Assembly: GCA_964413935.1 (NCBI GenBank)
Contig: CAYPTY010000008.1
Location: 1 to 64,000 of the forward strand
Length of the DNA: 64,000 nucleotides
DNA from: CAYPTY01 sp964413935
Lineage (GTDB): Bacteria; Bacteroidota; Rhodothermia; Balneolales; Balneolaceae
Reading direction: 5' to 3'
This document shows, piece by piece, positions 55,100-63,240 of this stretch (within the stretch, counting starts at the first letter, position 1; each line of letters begins with the position of its first letter). The notes beneath the pieces are model-generated. The model saw only the letters and a list, made by a program, of their open reading frames with translations, did no database searches and was not told the DNA's origin. The position numbers and the translations under genes were made by a program.

Positions 55100-55619
55100 T
55101 ATGTTTTTCTATGTTTTTAAGGGACGATCGAATGTCACTGAGAATAGAAGCAACATCTTCTGAGGTACTGTCGGTTGGTGTGGAGGATGAAAGATTGTCG
55201 GTGACTACATCCCGCTGATCCAGCACAGCGTCTCTGAATTTCTTTGCATCCACTATTCCAATTAAAGAAAGATCAGCGCTTGCTTGTGCTGAGTTCCCGG
55301 CTGTTTCAATACGAAGTATACTTAGCCCCAGCCATTTCAAAATCGGGCCTTCCTTAAAAGTCAGATCCTGAATCTTATCCAATGGGATGGTGCGTTCTAC
55401 CGTAACCAGAAAACCTTTTTTGAATTTCAGCGATCTGCTTGTAAGCTGACACTCCAACCGGTCAAAGTACTTGCCGATAAATATGGGTGCAAGTATCAGA
55501 ACAAGTGGTAAGAAAACCAACCCTACTATGGTAAAAACGCTTATGAGGATGGCATTAATCAGAAAGTAAGTCTTAATTTTTGGATTGAACTGAGCGTTAA
55601 TCAATACCGGATTTTTCAT
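55086..55619 (-). CDS. PH domain (bPH2/YdbS-like) membrane protein
   Basis: A 177-residue protein with two N-terminal helices (about 20-50) and a bPH2 domain (about 58-125, with LTSRSLKFKKGFLVTVERTIPLDKIQDLTF). A short helical tail follows. Function is not known; such proteins are membrane-associated. It is 77 bases downstream of the msrB terminator hairpin. Confidence 0.8.
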   Translation of the reverse strand: MKNPVLINAQFNPKIKTYFLINAILISVFTIVGLVFLPLVLILAPIFIGKYFDRLECQLTSRSLKFKKGFLVTVERTIPLDKIQDLTFKEGPILKWLGLSILRIETAGNSAQASADLSLIGIVDAKKFRDAVLDQRDVVTDNLSSSTPTDSTSEDVASILSDIRSSLKNIEKHISSK

Positions 55620-55636
55620 TTTATCGGATATAATTC

Positions 55637-55660
55637 AAAAAAAGGGTGCAATGAGCACCC
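55637..55660 (-). terminator. Terminator of msrB
   Basis: Minus strand GGGTGC-TCATT-GCACCC (17 bases), then TTTTTTT (plus-strand A run 55637-55643). It lies 34 bases after the msrB stop. Confidence 0.88.
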
Positions 55661-55693
55661 TAAATACAAAATCCGATTAAAAATTACATCTTC

Positions 55694-56245
55694 TTAAAGG
55701 TCCTTTTTGGAATCTTTCTTCCTGAAATCCATCGCAGCAGAGTTCATGCAATATCTGAGCCCGGTTGGATCCGGTCCATCCGTGAAAACGTGACCCAGAT
55801 GCCCTTCACAGGTAGTACAAATGATTTCGGTACGAACCATGAAAAAGCTTCGGTCTTCGCGTTCGGCTACTGCTGCTTTTGAGATGGGTTTCCAGAAACT
55901 GGGCCAGCCGGTTCCGCTCTTATATTTATGTTCTGAGCTGAATAGAGGGGTACCGCAGGCAACACAAACATAGACGCCTTCTTCCTTGTTGTCAAAATAT
56001 TCATTCACATATGGAAGTTCTGTACCCGCTTTTCGGAGAATTCGGAATTCCTCGGGAGTCAGGATTTTCTTCCACTCTTCATCGGTCTTAATCACTTTTC
56101 CTCCATTTGGCAGGGTGTCATTAAGTGCGATATGAGTATGCTTTTGCTTGTGTGAATGTTGAATATCATCTTTATTCACACTTTGCAGTTTTGCTGTCAG
56201 TAAGGCTATAAGCCCTACAGCTAATAGGATGAGTAGGTATTTCAT
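55694..56245 (-). CDS. msrB: Peptide-methionine (R)-S-oxide reductase, exported
   Basis: Repairs oxidised methionine, 183 residues. An N-terminal hydrophobic segment (LLILLAVGLIALL) directs it to the envelope. Two CxxC pairs (CVACG, CTTCEG) hold structural zinc. The catalytic cysteine is in GLRYCMNSAAMDF, and GTGWPSFWKPI is the substrate block. ATG 56245 is chosen (MKYLLILL); the longer frame start 56275 adds ten residues before the signal segment. It is a single-gene unit with a terminator. Confidence 0.93.
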   Translation of the reverse strand: MKYLLILLAVGLIALLTAKLQSVNKDDIQHSHKQKHTHIALNDTLPNGGKVIKTDEEWKKILTPEEFRILRKAGTELPYVNEYFDNKEEGVYVCVACGTPLFSSEHKYKSGTGWPSFWKPISKAAVAEREDRSFFMVRTEIICTTCEGHLGHVFTDGPDPTGLRYCMNSAAMDFRKKDSKKDL

Positions 56246-56312
56246 GAGGAAATTGTTTGATTTACTGCAAAACACGCTAAATCAAATTTCGATTCCTGTT
56301 TATCACAAAATC

Positions 56313-57776
56313 CTAAAAATATCCGGACCAGTCATCGTCATCAGGCCTGGGAGCCAGGCGTTTCTGTTTGAAAAGACGTACTCCGATGGTACCACCAATC
56401 CAGAAACGATATTGCCTGCCTTTACGGGTTGGCGACCATAAACTATACCAGGTGTAGGTATTACTTTCGTCAACCCGGCTTACCATCATATTTATACTTG
56501 GGCCACCGTATACTGAAAATCCATTTCCGAAATGTTTACCTATGGTGTGCCGAAAGGAGTAAATGAGATTTAATGTCCGGTCATAATCTCCTTCAAACTG
56601 ATGAGTAATACTGAATTCCCGGTTGATGTACAGATCTTCATTGCCCCACTTTGGGTACACGTCAGAAGCCCGCTGTTCAAAACCAATAGCCCAGCCAATA
56701 CGAAGCACCGGTTCAGGTATGAATTGGTTATATCCAAGTATAATCATGTTATTCACCCGGTAGGTGCCCAAGTTCAGGCCAAATTCGGTAAAACCGGCAT
56801 CCTGTATTCTCAGATCCACATTTTTACGTCCATTACCATACAAACTCAATATGCCAATGGGCGCTCCTTTCATATTCTCGGCAATATTTATGATCCCGAT
56901 TTGCGCTCCGCTTACTTCCCTTGACAGATTAACTGCCCCTATCATCATACCTTCAGCATAACGGCTGATATTGAACGCTGCCCCCGATAACCCGGCATTA
57001 TATTCACTGAAGTTCAATAAGCCTGCTGCTGTCAATCCTTCAAGGTTTTCGGATATATTGGCGCCACCAGCCACCACAAGGCCGGAAATGGATCCCTCTG
57101 ATAAATTGAATATCCCGGCTGCCGAGAGTCCTTCGAGATTACCTCCTGCTATGTTGGCTACGCCTGCTGCACTGAGTCCTGAAAGGTTGCTGCGGGCCAG
57201 ATTAAAACCCGCTGTTGCATACAGGCCTTCCACGCTTCGGTCCGCAATGTTACCCAGGCCAGCAACACTCAAGCCGGATACGTAACCCTCTGATAGATTA
57301 AGTCCACCGGTAACGGAAAGTCCTGCAATATCAGACTTAGAGAGATTGAGTAATCCTGATACCTGCATCCCGGCCAGATCATTGTGACTTATGTTGGTTA
57401 ATCCCGCAACCTGCATTCCATTTGCATCGCCCCGGGTTATGTTCGTGATACCAGCAATCCGTAATCCATTTGCATCACCTGCAGATATGTTAGTTATACC
57501 CGCTATCTGAAATCCATCGGCATATTTGGATGTGTAATTAAACAGGGTTCCGAATTCAAATCGCTCAACGCCTCCATGCCAGCCACCAATCAGGTTGATG
57601 GAATAGCGGGCCGTGTAGTCAAGAGTATTTGCTCCGTTTGTACTCAGAGGTGGAATAAGGGTGAGTCTCCATGAACGGTATTTCAGGTCGCTATAGCGTC
57701 CGTTATTTACCTGCGCCTGAGCATGAATAGAATTGAAAAGCAACCCAAAGAGTAGAAAAGAGATGATTTTTTTCAT
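56313..57776 (-). CDS. LA_2272-type surface protein with 16-residue repeats
   Basis: Exported protein of 487 residues (signal peptide ending SIHAQAQ). Residues 88-231 are nine tandem 16-residue units of the pattern G-hydrophobic-x-hydrophobic-A-G-x-x-N-hydrophobic-S-x-x-D/N-x-x (for example GLSVAGLGNIADRSVE). The next five units (about 232-303) are 14-15 residues. A barrel-like C-terminal part follows (RQYRFWIGGTIGVRLF). The pattern is that of the LA_2272 family surface repeat. A beta-solenoid-like fold is expected, on or near the cell surface. Function is unknown. Confidence 0.8.
   Translation of the reverse strand: MKKIISFLLFGLLFNSIHAQAQVNNGRYSDLKYRSWRLTLIPPLSTNGANTLDYTARYSINLIGGWHGGVERFEFGTLFNYTSKYADGFQIAGITNISAGDANGLRIAGITNITRGDANGMQVAGLTNISHNDLAGMQVSGLLNLSKSDIAGLSVTGGLNLSEGYVSGLSVAGLGNIADRSVEGLYATAGFNLARSNLSGLSAAGVANIAGGNLEGLSAAGIFNLSEGSISGLVVAGGANISENLEGLTAAGLLNFSEYNAGLSGAAFNISRYAEGMMIGAVNLSREVSGAQIGIINIAENMKGAPIGILSLYGNGRKNVDLRIQDAGFTEFGLNLGTYRVNNMIILGYNQFIPEPVLRIGWAIGFEQRASDVYPKWGNEDLYINREFSITHQFEGDYDRTLNLIYSFRHTIGKHFGNGFSVYGGPSINMMVSRVDESNTYTWYSLWSPTRKGRQYRFWIGGTIGVRLFKQKRLAPRPDDDDWSGYF
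56868..57515 (-). repeat. Tandem 48-base repeats coding 16-residue units
   Basis: Nine diverged in-frame 48-base units followed by five of 42-45 bases code for the glycine-asparagine patterned units of the surface protein. Copies differ at many third positions, so the array is old and not recently expanded. Confidence 0.75.
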
Positions 57777-57821
57777 ATTCGCCGATCCAATTATTGTATG
57801 GAGCAGACTACGAGTGAATCA

Positions 57822-58670
57822 TCAAAAAGTTGGGGACTCCACGTCATCCAATTTAACCCCACAATTGGAACAATAATGTGCCTCTGAAGGAATATTTACC
57901 TCTCCGCATTTGGGGCACATTCGCCTGCTGGTAGCCACAGCCAGTTCATAAGATACAATGCCGGTAGGAACAGCAATAATGCCATAACCCATGATCATAA
58001 TCACAGCTGCTATGAATTGCCCGAGATTGGTTACCGGAATAATATCACCAAATCCAACGGTGGTCAGAGTCACTACTGCCCAGTAGATGCTTTTTGGGAT
58101 GGAAGTAAAACCGTTTTCAGCTCCTTCTACCACATACATTACGGAACCGGCTATGATGACCAGGTTCAGAACCGTAAAAAGAAATACAGATATCTTGCGC
58201 CTGCTGTTGTATAGAGCTCTCGATAAGAACTCAGCTTCAGAGAGATACTGAACCAGTTTAAGCACTCTGAAAACGCGTAAAATCCGAAGCATTCGAATTA
58301 CAAGCAGTACCTGGGTACCGGGAATGATCAGACTTAAATATGTAGGGATGGTGGCAAGTAAATCCACAATGCCATAAAAACTGAAGATATAAATACTGGG
58401 TTTTTTGACGGCTATAATGCGGGTAACATACTCAATGGTGAATATGATGGTAAAAATCCATTCCAACAGATAGAACAGGGATTGATACTGGTCCCGCAAC
58501 GTTTCAATGCTATCCAGCATCACTACGATTACACTGAGGATAATGACCAAAATTAAACCAACATCAAAAAACTTACCAAGAGGAGTGTGGGCTTCGAATA
58601 TGATGGTGTATATCCGGGTCCGCCAGCTGGAATCAGGTTTATTGTGACTATATATGTTAAGCGTTCTCAC
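57822..58670 (-). CDS. Kv-like potassium channel with C-terminal zinc ribbon
   Basis: Voltage-gated type ion channel of 282 residues. S1-S4 are present with the voltage sensor IRMLRILRVFRVLKLV (S4, Arg/Lys every third position). The selectivity filter is TVGFGDIIP. The tail carries two CxxC pairs, CPKCGEVNIP and CSNCGV, a zinc ribbon rarely attached to such channels. The start is GTG at 58670, overlapping the cyclophilin stop in GTGA. Potassium selectivity is inferred from the filter. Confidence 0.92.
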   Translation of the reverse strand: MRTLNIYSHNKPDSSWRTRIYTIIFEAHTPLGKFFDVGLILVIILSVIVVMLDSIETLRDQYQSLFYLLEWIFTIIFTIEYVTRIIAVKKPSIYIFSFYGIVDLLATIPTYLSLIIPGTQVLLVIRMLRILRVFRVLKLVQYLSEAEFLSRALYNSRRKISVFLFTVLNLVIIAGSVMYVVEGAENGFTSIPKSIYWAVVTLTTVGFGDIIPVTNLGQFIAAVIMIMGYGIIAVPTGIVSYELAVATSRRMCPKCGEVNIPSEAHYCSNCGVKLDDVESPTF

Positions 58671-59194
58671 GCTTCAGGAGCAGAGAGGTTTTCGAAATTG
58701 TCATCCAGCACATTGTTCCAGTTATCAAGCTCTTCTGTATCGTTCAACAGCTTCTGATAATCACCTTCGATGGAAATATTTAGGATTTTGTCGCCTTGCT
58801 GAATGGAATTAACAACCTCCTGATCCGATTCAGATTGCACCATCCCAAATATGGAATGGCGATCGTCCAGCCATGGGGTAGGTACATGGGTGATGAAAAA
58901 CTGGCTTCCGTTTGTACCTGGACCAGCATTAGCCATTGAAAGCTTGCCAGGTGCATCATGACGCAACGATGAATCGAATTCATCTTCAAACCGATACCCC
59001 GGACCACCCCGGCCATCTCCATTGGGACATCCGCCCTGAATCATGAAATCTTCAATTACCCGGTGAAAGGATAGATCCTTATAGAACCCACGGTTTGCCA
59101 GATTTGCAAAATTCGCAACCGTTTTTGGGGTTTTCTCCGGGGTAAGTTCAAGATGTATGTCTCCTTTTGATGTAGAGATAGTCGCTTTAATCAT
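58667..59194 (-). CDS. Cyclophilin-type peptidyl-prolyl isomerase
   Basis: Proline isomerase of 175 residues, cytoplasmic (no signal peptide). Blocks FHRVIEDFMIQGG, GPGTNGSQFFITH and WLDDRHSIFGMV are present. ATG 59194 follows a strong site (AAAGGAG). The upstream gene stop and this start share a base (TAATG), and its own stop overlaps the channel start (GTGA), so the three genes are translationally coupled. Confidence 0.93.
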   Translation of the reverse strand: MIKATISTSKGDIHLELTPEKTPKTVANFANLANRGFYKDLSFHRVIEDFMIQGGCPNGDGRGGPGYRFEDEFDSSLRHDAPGKLSMANAGPGTNGSQFFITHVPTPWLDDRHSIFGMVQSESDQEVVNSIQQGDKILNISIEGDYQKLLNDTEELDNWNNVLDDNFENLSAPEA

Positions 59195-59544
59195 TATTTG
59201 TGTGCTCCTTTCTTTGATGTAATCTTTTTTGTTGCCTGCCAATAACTAATAGCCGATGAAACCCATAATACAAACCATGCTATGCCTAGTTCAATACGGT
59301 TTGTATAAATCAGAATGGCAATAGAAATGCCATACAACAGATGATAAAACCAGACAGGAGTTTGATTATCACTGGTTGCTCTCCGGACCATCGATGGCAC
59401 AAAAAAACCAACAACACGGGTTAAAAGTGATAAGGCCAGATAAATCCATAAGATGACTGTAATGGCTTGAACTTCCCGAAAAAGCCCAAAAGCAACCAAG
59501 GCAACGGCCAACAAATCAAGCAGATTGGCCTTTAAAAATTTCAT
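59194..59544 (-). CDS. Small membrane protein, hypothetical
   Basis: A 116-residue protein with about four membrane helices (8-25, 28-50, 68-82, 86-103) and a basic tail. Not recognised. Start ATG 59544 overlaps the stop of the broken cold-shock gene (ATGA), so it once followed that gene in one operon, and it now leads into the cyclophilin. Confidence 0.7.
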   Translation of the reverse strand: MKFLKANLLDLLAVALVAFGLFREVQAITVILWIYLALSLLTRVVGFFVPSMVRRATSDNQTPVWFYHLLYGISIAILIYTNRIELGIAWFVLWVSSAISYWQATKKITSKKGAHK

Positions 59545-59782
59545 TCAGCGTTAAGTAATTGTTTAAAAAAATAGTTTTTTGGCACTACTTCTGTAGTATG
59601 CAGACCTTCATCACCATTTAACGCGGTGAATGCAATCTGCTGGCTTCGTCTGTGTTTTCTGAAACCTTTCAACTCAATGTCAGAAAAGTGGACAAAGATA
59701 TCTTCACCATTTTCACCTGTGATGAATCATATCCCTAACCTTTGTTAAACCATTTTACAATGCCGGATTCACGGTTCTTCAT
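59541..59782 (-). pseudogene. Cold-shock domain protein gene, broken
   Basis: The minus strand begins ATG 59782 with MKNRESGIVKWFNKG, then a TAG at codon 16 (plus-strand 59735-59737). A few bases later a 5-base insertion (TATGA) shifts the frame. Beyond it the frame continues FITGENGEDIFVHFSDI, then GFRKHRR and GDEGLHTTEVVP to the TGA at 59541. KWFN and DIFVHFSDI are the RNA-binding signature of cold-shock proteins. Both lesions sit where an active copy would read KGYGFIT, so the gene is not translatable as one protein. Confidence 0.85.
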
Positions 59783-59831
59783 AATACCGCCCCCATTGCA
59801 TTATTCATAACCGGTACGGTTTAAAAGAACA

Positions 59832-59849
59832 GCAGAAAATAATTTCTGC
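59832..59849. other. Hairpin between hypothetical gene and csp pseudogene
   Basis: GCAGAAA-ATAA-TTTCTGC (7 pairs, 4-base loop). On the minus strand it is followed by TGTTCTTTT, so it may be a weak terminator of the 59883-60467 gene. It overlaps the candidate -10 of the pseudogene promoter. Confidence 0.4.
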
Positions 59850-59864
59850 CTGAGAGGATGTCAA
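59836..59864 (-). promoter_or_regulatory. Candidate sigma70-type promoter of the csp pseudogene
   Basis: Minus strand TTGACA (59864-59859), 17 bases, TATTTT (59841-59836). This classical spacing is intact 54 bases upstream of the broken gene and reads into its downstream membrane-protein operon. Confidence 0.5.
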
Positions 59865-59882
59865 TACAATCGTATAGCCTGC

Positions 59883-60467
59883 CTAGCGGATCACTATTTC
59901 TTCAACCCAGATGATCTTATTTGAATTGGTGCCAATCTCATTGAAATTAACGGAGCTGGTCCACGTAAGATTCGGAGATTTCTCAACGCTGACAAGGTGA
60001 CCCTTGAAGTCAACAATGTGACCATTCCGGATCTGAGACAGTGCTTTCTTCACATCCTCATTGGCCGGAATAATGTGAAATAAATCAGTCTGATTATAAA
60101 CCTGATTTACACTGAGGGGGTGATTGCTGAATTCAAGATGCACATCCCGTGCATCCAGATTGATGAACATATGATTAAGGTTTCTCTCGTCCGACATATC
60201 ATCCCAGCCAACGAAGAAATCGTATGGCATCAGATCATGCAATTCATCCAGGTAGTAGCGTCTCTTTTTGAGAATACGAACTTCACCTTTGATGGAACGA
60301 ATCGGATTGATCAGGTAATCATTCTGGGTGGTAGCTTTTTGCCATGCCAGACGACTTATGGTGGGTTTTTCAGGTGCAACTATTCCTGGGCCGTGAGAAA
60401 CATCACGCTGCGCCCAAATAAAATACGCACCAATAATCAGAACGCCTGCAAGAATGTTTTTTATCAT
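59883..60467 (-). CDS. Hypothetical membrane-anchored protein
   Basis: A 194-residue protein with one N-terminal hydrophobic anchor (NILAGVLIIGAYFIWAQ) and a soluble extracytoplasmic domain. Conserved-looking motifs include DDMSDERNLNHMFINLDARDVHLEF and GHIVDFKGHLVSVE as separate stretches. I do not recognise the family. It lies alone, 119 bases from the next leftward gene. Confidence 0.6.
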   Translation of the reverse strand: MIKNILAGVLIIGAYFIWAQRDVSHGPGIVAPEKPTISRLAWQKATTQNDYLINPIRSIKGEVRILKKRRYYLDELHDLMPYDFFVGWDDMSDERNLNHMFINLDARDVHLEFSNHPLSVNQVYNQTDLFHIIPANEDVKKALSQIRNGHIVDFKGHLVSVEKSPNLTWTSSVNFNEIGTNSNKIIWVEEIVIR

Positions 60468-60586
60468 AAGTACTCGGGTTTTTCTCTTTTACTACAGGAG
60501 TGTTTGCGATGCCTAAGTGTTACATCGGCATTTCAATCGAAAAATTTAAGTACTTATTAGTGCGGAAGAGGAGAGCTTAGCTTGGT

Positions 60587-61057
60587 TTATTCCACCTCAC
60601 TGATGGCAGCATATAGAGTTGTCAGATCTTCCTGATCAAATGAATGCAGGGCTGAATTGCCATTTGGTAACATTACCTGCTCAAAAAGTACTGGGCCTGG
60701 TTGCAGGTATTCAAAACGAATTTCACCTTCGGGGTCCAGGGTAATAATGAGGTCTTCAAGTTTGTATTCAATTCGTTCTGAGGCTATTAAGTGAGTGTCG
60801 CCCGGAATAAAGGATCCGTTTGAGTCAGTGAAAGTCTGCAAATCCCTGTGATAATCAACAAGAAGCTGGTTATTCAGACGCTGTAAGGATGCATCTGAGA
60901 TAATCATGTATATTCTTTTACCATCAAAGCCAAGTATGATTTCACCCGATTTATCCACTATTTCGATGGGGAATTGTTCAGATATTTTTTTATCCGGTTG
61001 TATTCCTGAATATCCCCCTATACTCAGGATCAAAAAGATCAGGCTGAATTTTATCAT
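60587..61057 (-). CDS. Hypothetical exported protein
   Basis: A 156-residue protein with a short N-terminal hydrophobic segment (FSLIFLILSIGG) and then a soluble part. No cysteine or known catalytic motif is seen. Not recognised. Leftward, upstream of the 59883-60467 gene, and divergent from the DUF2752 gene. Confidence 0.6.
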   Translation of the reverse strand: MIKFSLIFLILSIGGYSGIQPDKKISEQFPIEIVDKSGEIILGFDGKRIYMIISDASLQRLNNQLLVDYHRDLQTFTDSNGSFIPGDTHLIASERIEYKLEDLIITLDPEGEIRFEYLQPGPVLFEQVMLPNGNSALHSFDQEDLTTLYAAISEVE

Positions 61058-61168
61058 GGTCTCAATGTAATGATCCGCGACTTTACTGAACTTCTCCGGT
61101 TATGTTTCGTCTGATGATTTATTATGTTCATTTATTAAGTGACGAGGGATTTGCATATTTAGTTCTGT

Positions 61169-61501
61169 ATGATGCGATTAACAACAAAATATATCGAAAT
61201 ACCAGTGTTCATGGTTGGTCTGGTTGCCCTGGCTTTAATGAATCCGCAAACCACGGGTCCTGATTTTTGCTTACTCGAATTTCTTGGATACAGTTATTGT
61301 CCGGGCGAGGGTTTGGGACATTCCATTGCCTATCTATTCAGAGGTCAACTGGATTCAGCAATTGAGGCTAACATTATGGGACCTTTTGCCGTAGGCATGC
61401 TTTCCCTAAGAATCATCTATCAAATTAAACGACTAATCAAGGATATTTTTCAAAATAGGATTATCCAAAAAGAGGAGGAAACCGATGGCAAAATTAATTG
61501 A
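61169..61501 (+). CDS. DUF2752 family membrane protein
   Basis: A 110-residue protein with two membrane segments. The DUF2752 core is present as LGYSYCPGEGLGHSIAYLF, then GQLDSAIEANIMGPFAV; the usual CPGCG motif reads CPGEG, so the second cysteine is missing. The start overlaps no gene; its stop overlaps the TM2 gene by 17 bases. Function is unknown. Confidence 0.75.
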   Translation: MMRLTTKYIEIPVFMVGLVALALMNPQTTGPDFCLLEFLGYSYCPGEGLGHSIAYLFRGQLDSAIEANIMGPFAVGMLSLRIIYQIKRLIKDIFQNRIIQKEEETDGKIN

Positions 61502-61826
61502 TCATTTGCCGGAGCTTAGCGGTGAAGAAGCAATGTATGTAAGTAAAATTATTCAGGATATGAGCGACGATCAAGCCAATCGTTTCGCAAGCGCTTATCG
61601 AAGCCGAAGAAAAGACCCTCAAACCATCTTATTGCTGACACTAGTTGTCTTTCTTGGGTTTGGAGGCATTAACCGTTTTGTCCTTGGACAGGTGGGAATG
61701 GGCATACTCTACATCTTTACCGGCGGTTTGTGCCTGATCGGAAGCATAGTGGATATCATAAACCATAAGGATCTGACTTTTGAGTACAATCGAAAAGTTG
61801 CACTCGATATCCGCAACATGGTTTAA
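61485..61826 (+). CDS. TM2 domain protein
   Basis: A 113-residue protein ending in a TM2 domain, a helix pair around a short loop (FGGINRFVLGQVGMGILYIFT and CLIGSIVDIINH as separate parts). The first 45 residues are cytoplasmic and helical. A strong ribosome site (GAGGAAA) lies inside the end of the DUF2752 gene, so both are coupled. The DUF2752 and TM2 pairing recurs in Bacteroidota-type genomes; the shared role is unknown. Confidence 0.85.
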   Translation: MAKLIDHLPELSGEEAMYVSKIIQDMSDDQANRFASAYRSRRKDPQTILLLTLVVFLGFGGINRFVLGQVGMGILYIFTGGLCLIGSIVDIINHKDLTFEYNRKVALDIRNMV

Positions 61827-62687
61827 TTAAAATATTCGATTGATGGTGAATCCAATCTGGAACTCGCCATCCAGAAAATTATTTGCAGTACCAGCTAACA
61901 ATTGCTGCTCAGTGAACACATCAGCTGAGGTCATGTAAACCTGAAAAACATGACCTCCGGTATCGAATTCAACAGAAAACCCAAAAGGGTCAAAAGTGCC
62001 GTCGGTACGTTTACTGAGCACGGGTACATACTCGGTTGAAACCGATATTAAGTCTGTGAATTTATAATGTCCAACAAGACCTAAACCGAAAAGGGTGTTT
62101 TGGACGTCCTGTCCGGCTTCTTCAACAATCACAGTATTGAAGTGCGCAATCATGGGTGCTGCCTGAACACTAAAGCGTTCTCCAAATTTTCTAGCGACCA
62201 TAAGGGAGGAGAGGTAATTCATTCGGTCGAGTAAATCTTCCTCAAAAGTTCGGATTTCTTCAGTGATTACGCCAACGCTTACTTTCACGGCCACATCCAC
62301 CGGGAAACTGCCATCTCTTTTTTGTCTGAGGAAACGGTAGGTCGTATTCACATCGATCAAATCCTGTACGTTAGTACGGCCAATCCCAATCATCCAGTTA
62401 TCGTTTAGACCATATCCAAAACCCAATCGGACACCGGCACCCTGATCCAGACCATAAAAGGTTTCAATTCCACCGCTTACAAGCCCGAAATTATGTTTAA
62501 CATTATAATTGAGATCACCTTTCTGCAAGGTAGATACGGTTCCGGTACCGATGATGGTTGGGGCAAGAAAAATTTCAGTGACAGGTGCATCTGGAACGGC
62601 TCTTTTTCGTTGCATCTGGGCCCTGAGTTCATCCGACAGGGAAATGAGGATTCCAATGAGGGCTAAAGTGGTAAGAAACGTATTCAT
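61827..62687 (-). CDS. DUF5777 family beta-barrel protein
   Basis: An exported protein of 286 residues, probably an outer-membrane barrel. The pattern VTEIFLAPTIIGTGTVSTL, then NVKHNFGLVSGGIETFYGL and VRLGFGYGLNDNWMIGIGR is the DUF5777 core, ending in aromatic TINRIF. It starts by a 4-base overlap with the YceI stop, in an operon with the cytochrome-like gene. It converges with the TM2 gene directly (no gap). Confidence 0.82.
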   Translation of the reverse strand: MNTFLTTLALIGILISLSDELRAQMQRKRAVPDAPVTEIFLAPTIIGTGTVSTLQKGDLNYNVKHNFGLVSGGIETFYGLDQGAGVRLGFGYGLNDNWMIGIGRTNVQDLIDVNTTYRFLRQKRDGSFPVDVAVKVSVGVITEEIRTFEEDLLDRMNYLSSLMVARKFGERFSVQAAPMIAHFNTVIVEEAGQDVQNTLFGLGLVGHYKFTDLISVSTEYVPVLSKRTDGTFDPFGFSVEFDTGGHVFQVYMTSADVFTEQQLLAGTANNFLDGEFQIGFTINRIF

Positions 62688-63238
62688 TCTTCAGGTTTCA
62701 GTATGATATCAATTTCTATTTCCTGTTCCTCATCAACTTTCAAAATCAGGAGCTGAGGAGGTTTGATGTCATAATCGTTCAGATTCAGAATCCATTCAGC
62801 ATGTAACTGCAGGTTTTCCCCAACCATTTGAAGAATACCATCAACCGTAATCTCCTTTTCGCGACCATGGATTTTAAAAACGCCTTCCACAGTCACTTCC
62901 TGCTCGGTTGAAGAGTCAGCATCAAAGGGTGTTGTCAGTTTTCCAAAAAATTCACCGAAAGGGTATTGCTTGGTGTCTAGGGTCTTAAGCATATCCCGAT
63001 CTCTTTTTCCATTCCCCGTGTCCAGTGTTTCCAAGTCAATGTAAAAATCGACAGTTAGATCTTCGAGATTAATGCGACCTACAAGATTTTCTGAAGTTCC
63101 TGAATAGTTGTGAAGCGGTACTTTTGAATAAAAGACCGCTTTTCCGTCGTCTGCATAAAACACTTGAGCCTGGGTAGAGTTGCTGTGTGCAGCAAAATTG
63201 ATGAAAAGTGCGAATAGTAGTGTAGAGATTGCTTTCAT
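62684..63238 (-). CDS. YceI family periplasmic protein
   Basis: A 184-residue lipocalin-like protein with a signal peptide ending NSTQAQ. Core: AVFYSKVPLHNYSGTSENLVG, then KTLDTKQYPFGEFFGKL and GVFKIHGREKEITVDGIL (as separate parts). YceI proteins bind isoprenoids such as ubiquinone-type molecules. It lies between the cytochrome-like gene (2-base gap) and the DUF5777 gene (4-base overlap). Confidence 0.88.
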   Translation of the reverse strand: MKAISTLLFALFINFAAHSNSTQAQVFYADDGKAVFYSKVPLHNYSGTSENLVGRINLEDLTVDFYIDLETLDTGNGKRDRDMLKTLDTKQYPFGEFFGKLTTPFDADSSTEQEVTVEGVFKIHGREKEITVDGILQMVGENLQLHAEWILNLNDYDIKPPQLLILKVDEEQEIEIDIILKPEE

Positions 63239-63240
63239 AA

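Noticed and set aside
56971..57285. Plus-strand 104-codon frame in the repeat gene
   Set aside because: A by-product of the periodic repeats on the coding minus strand.
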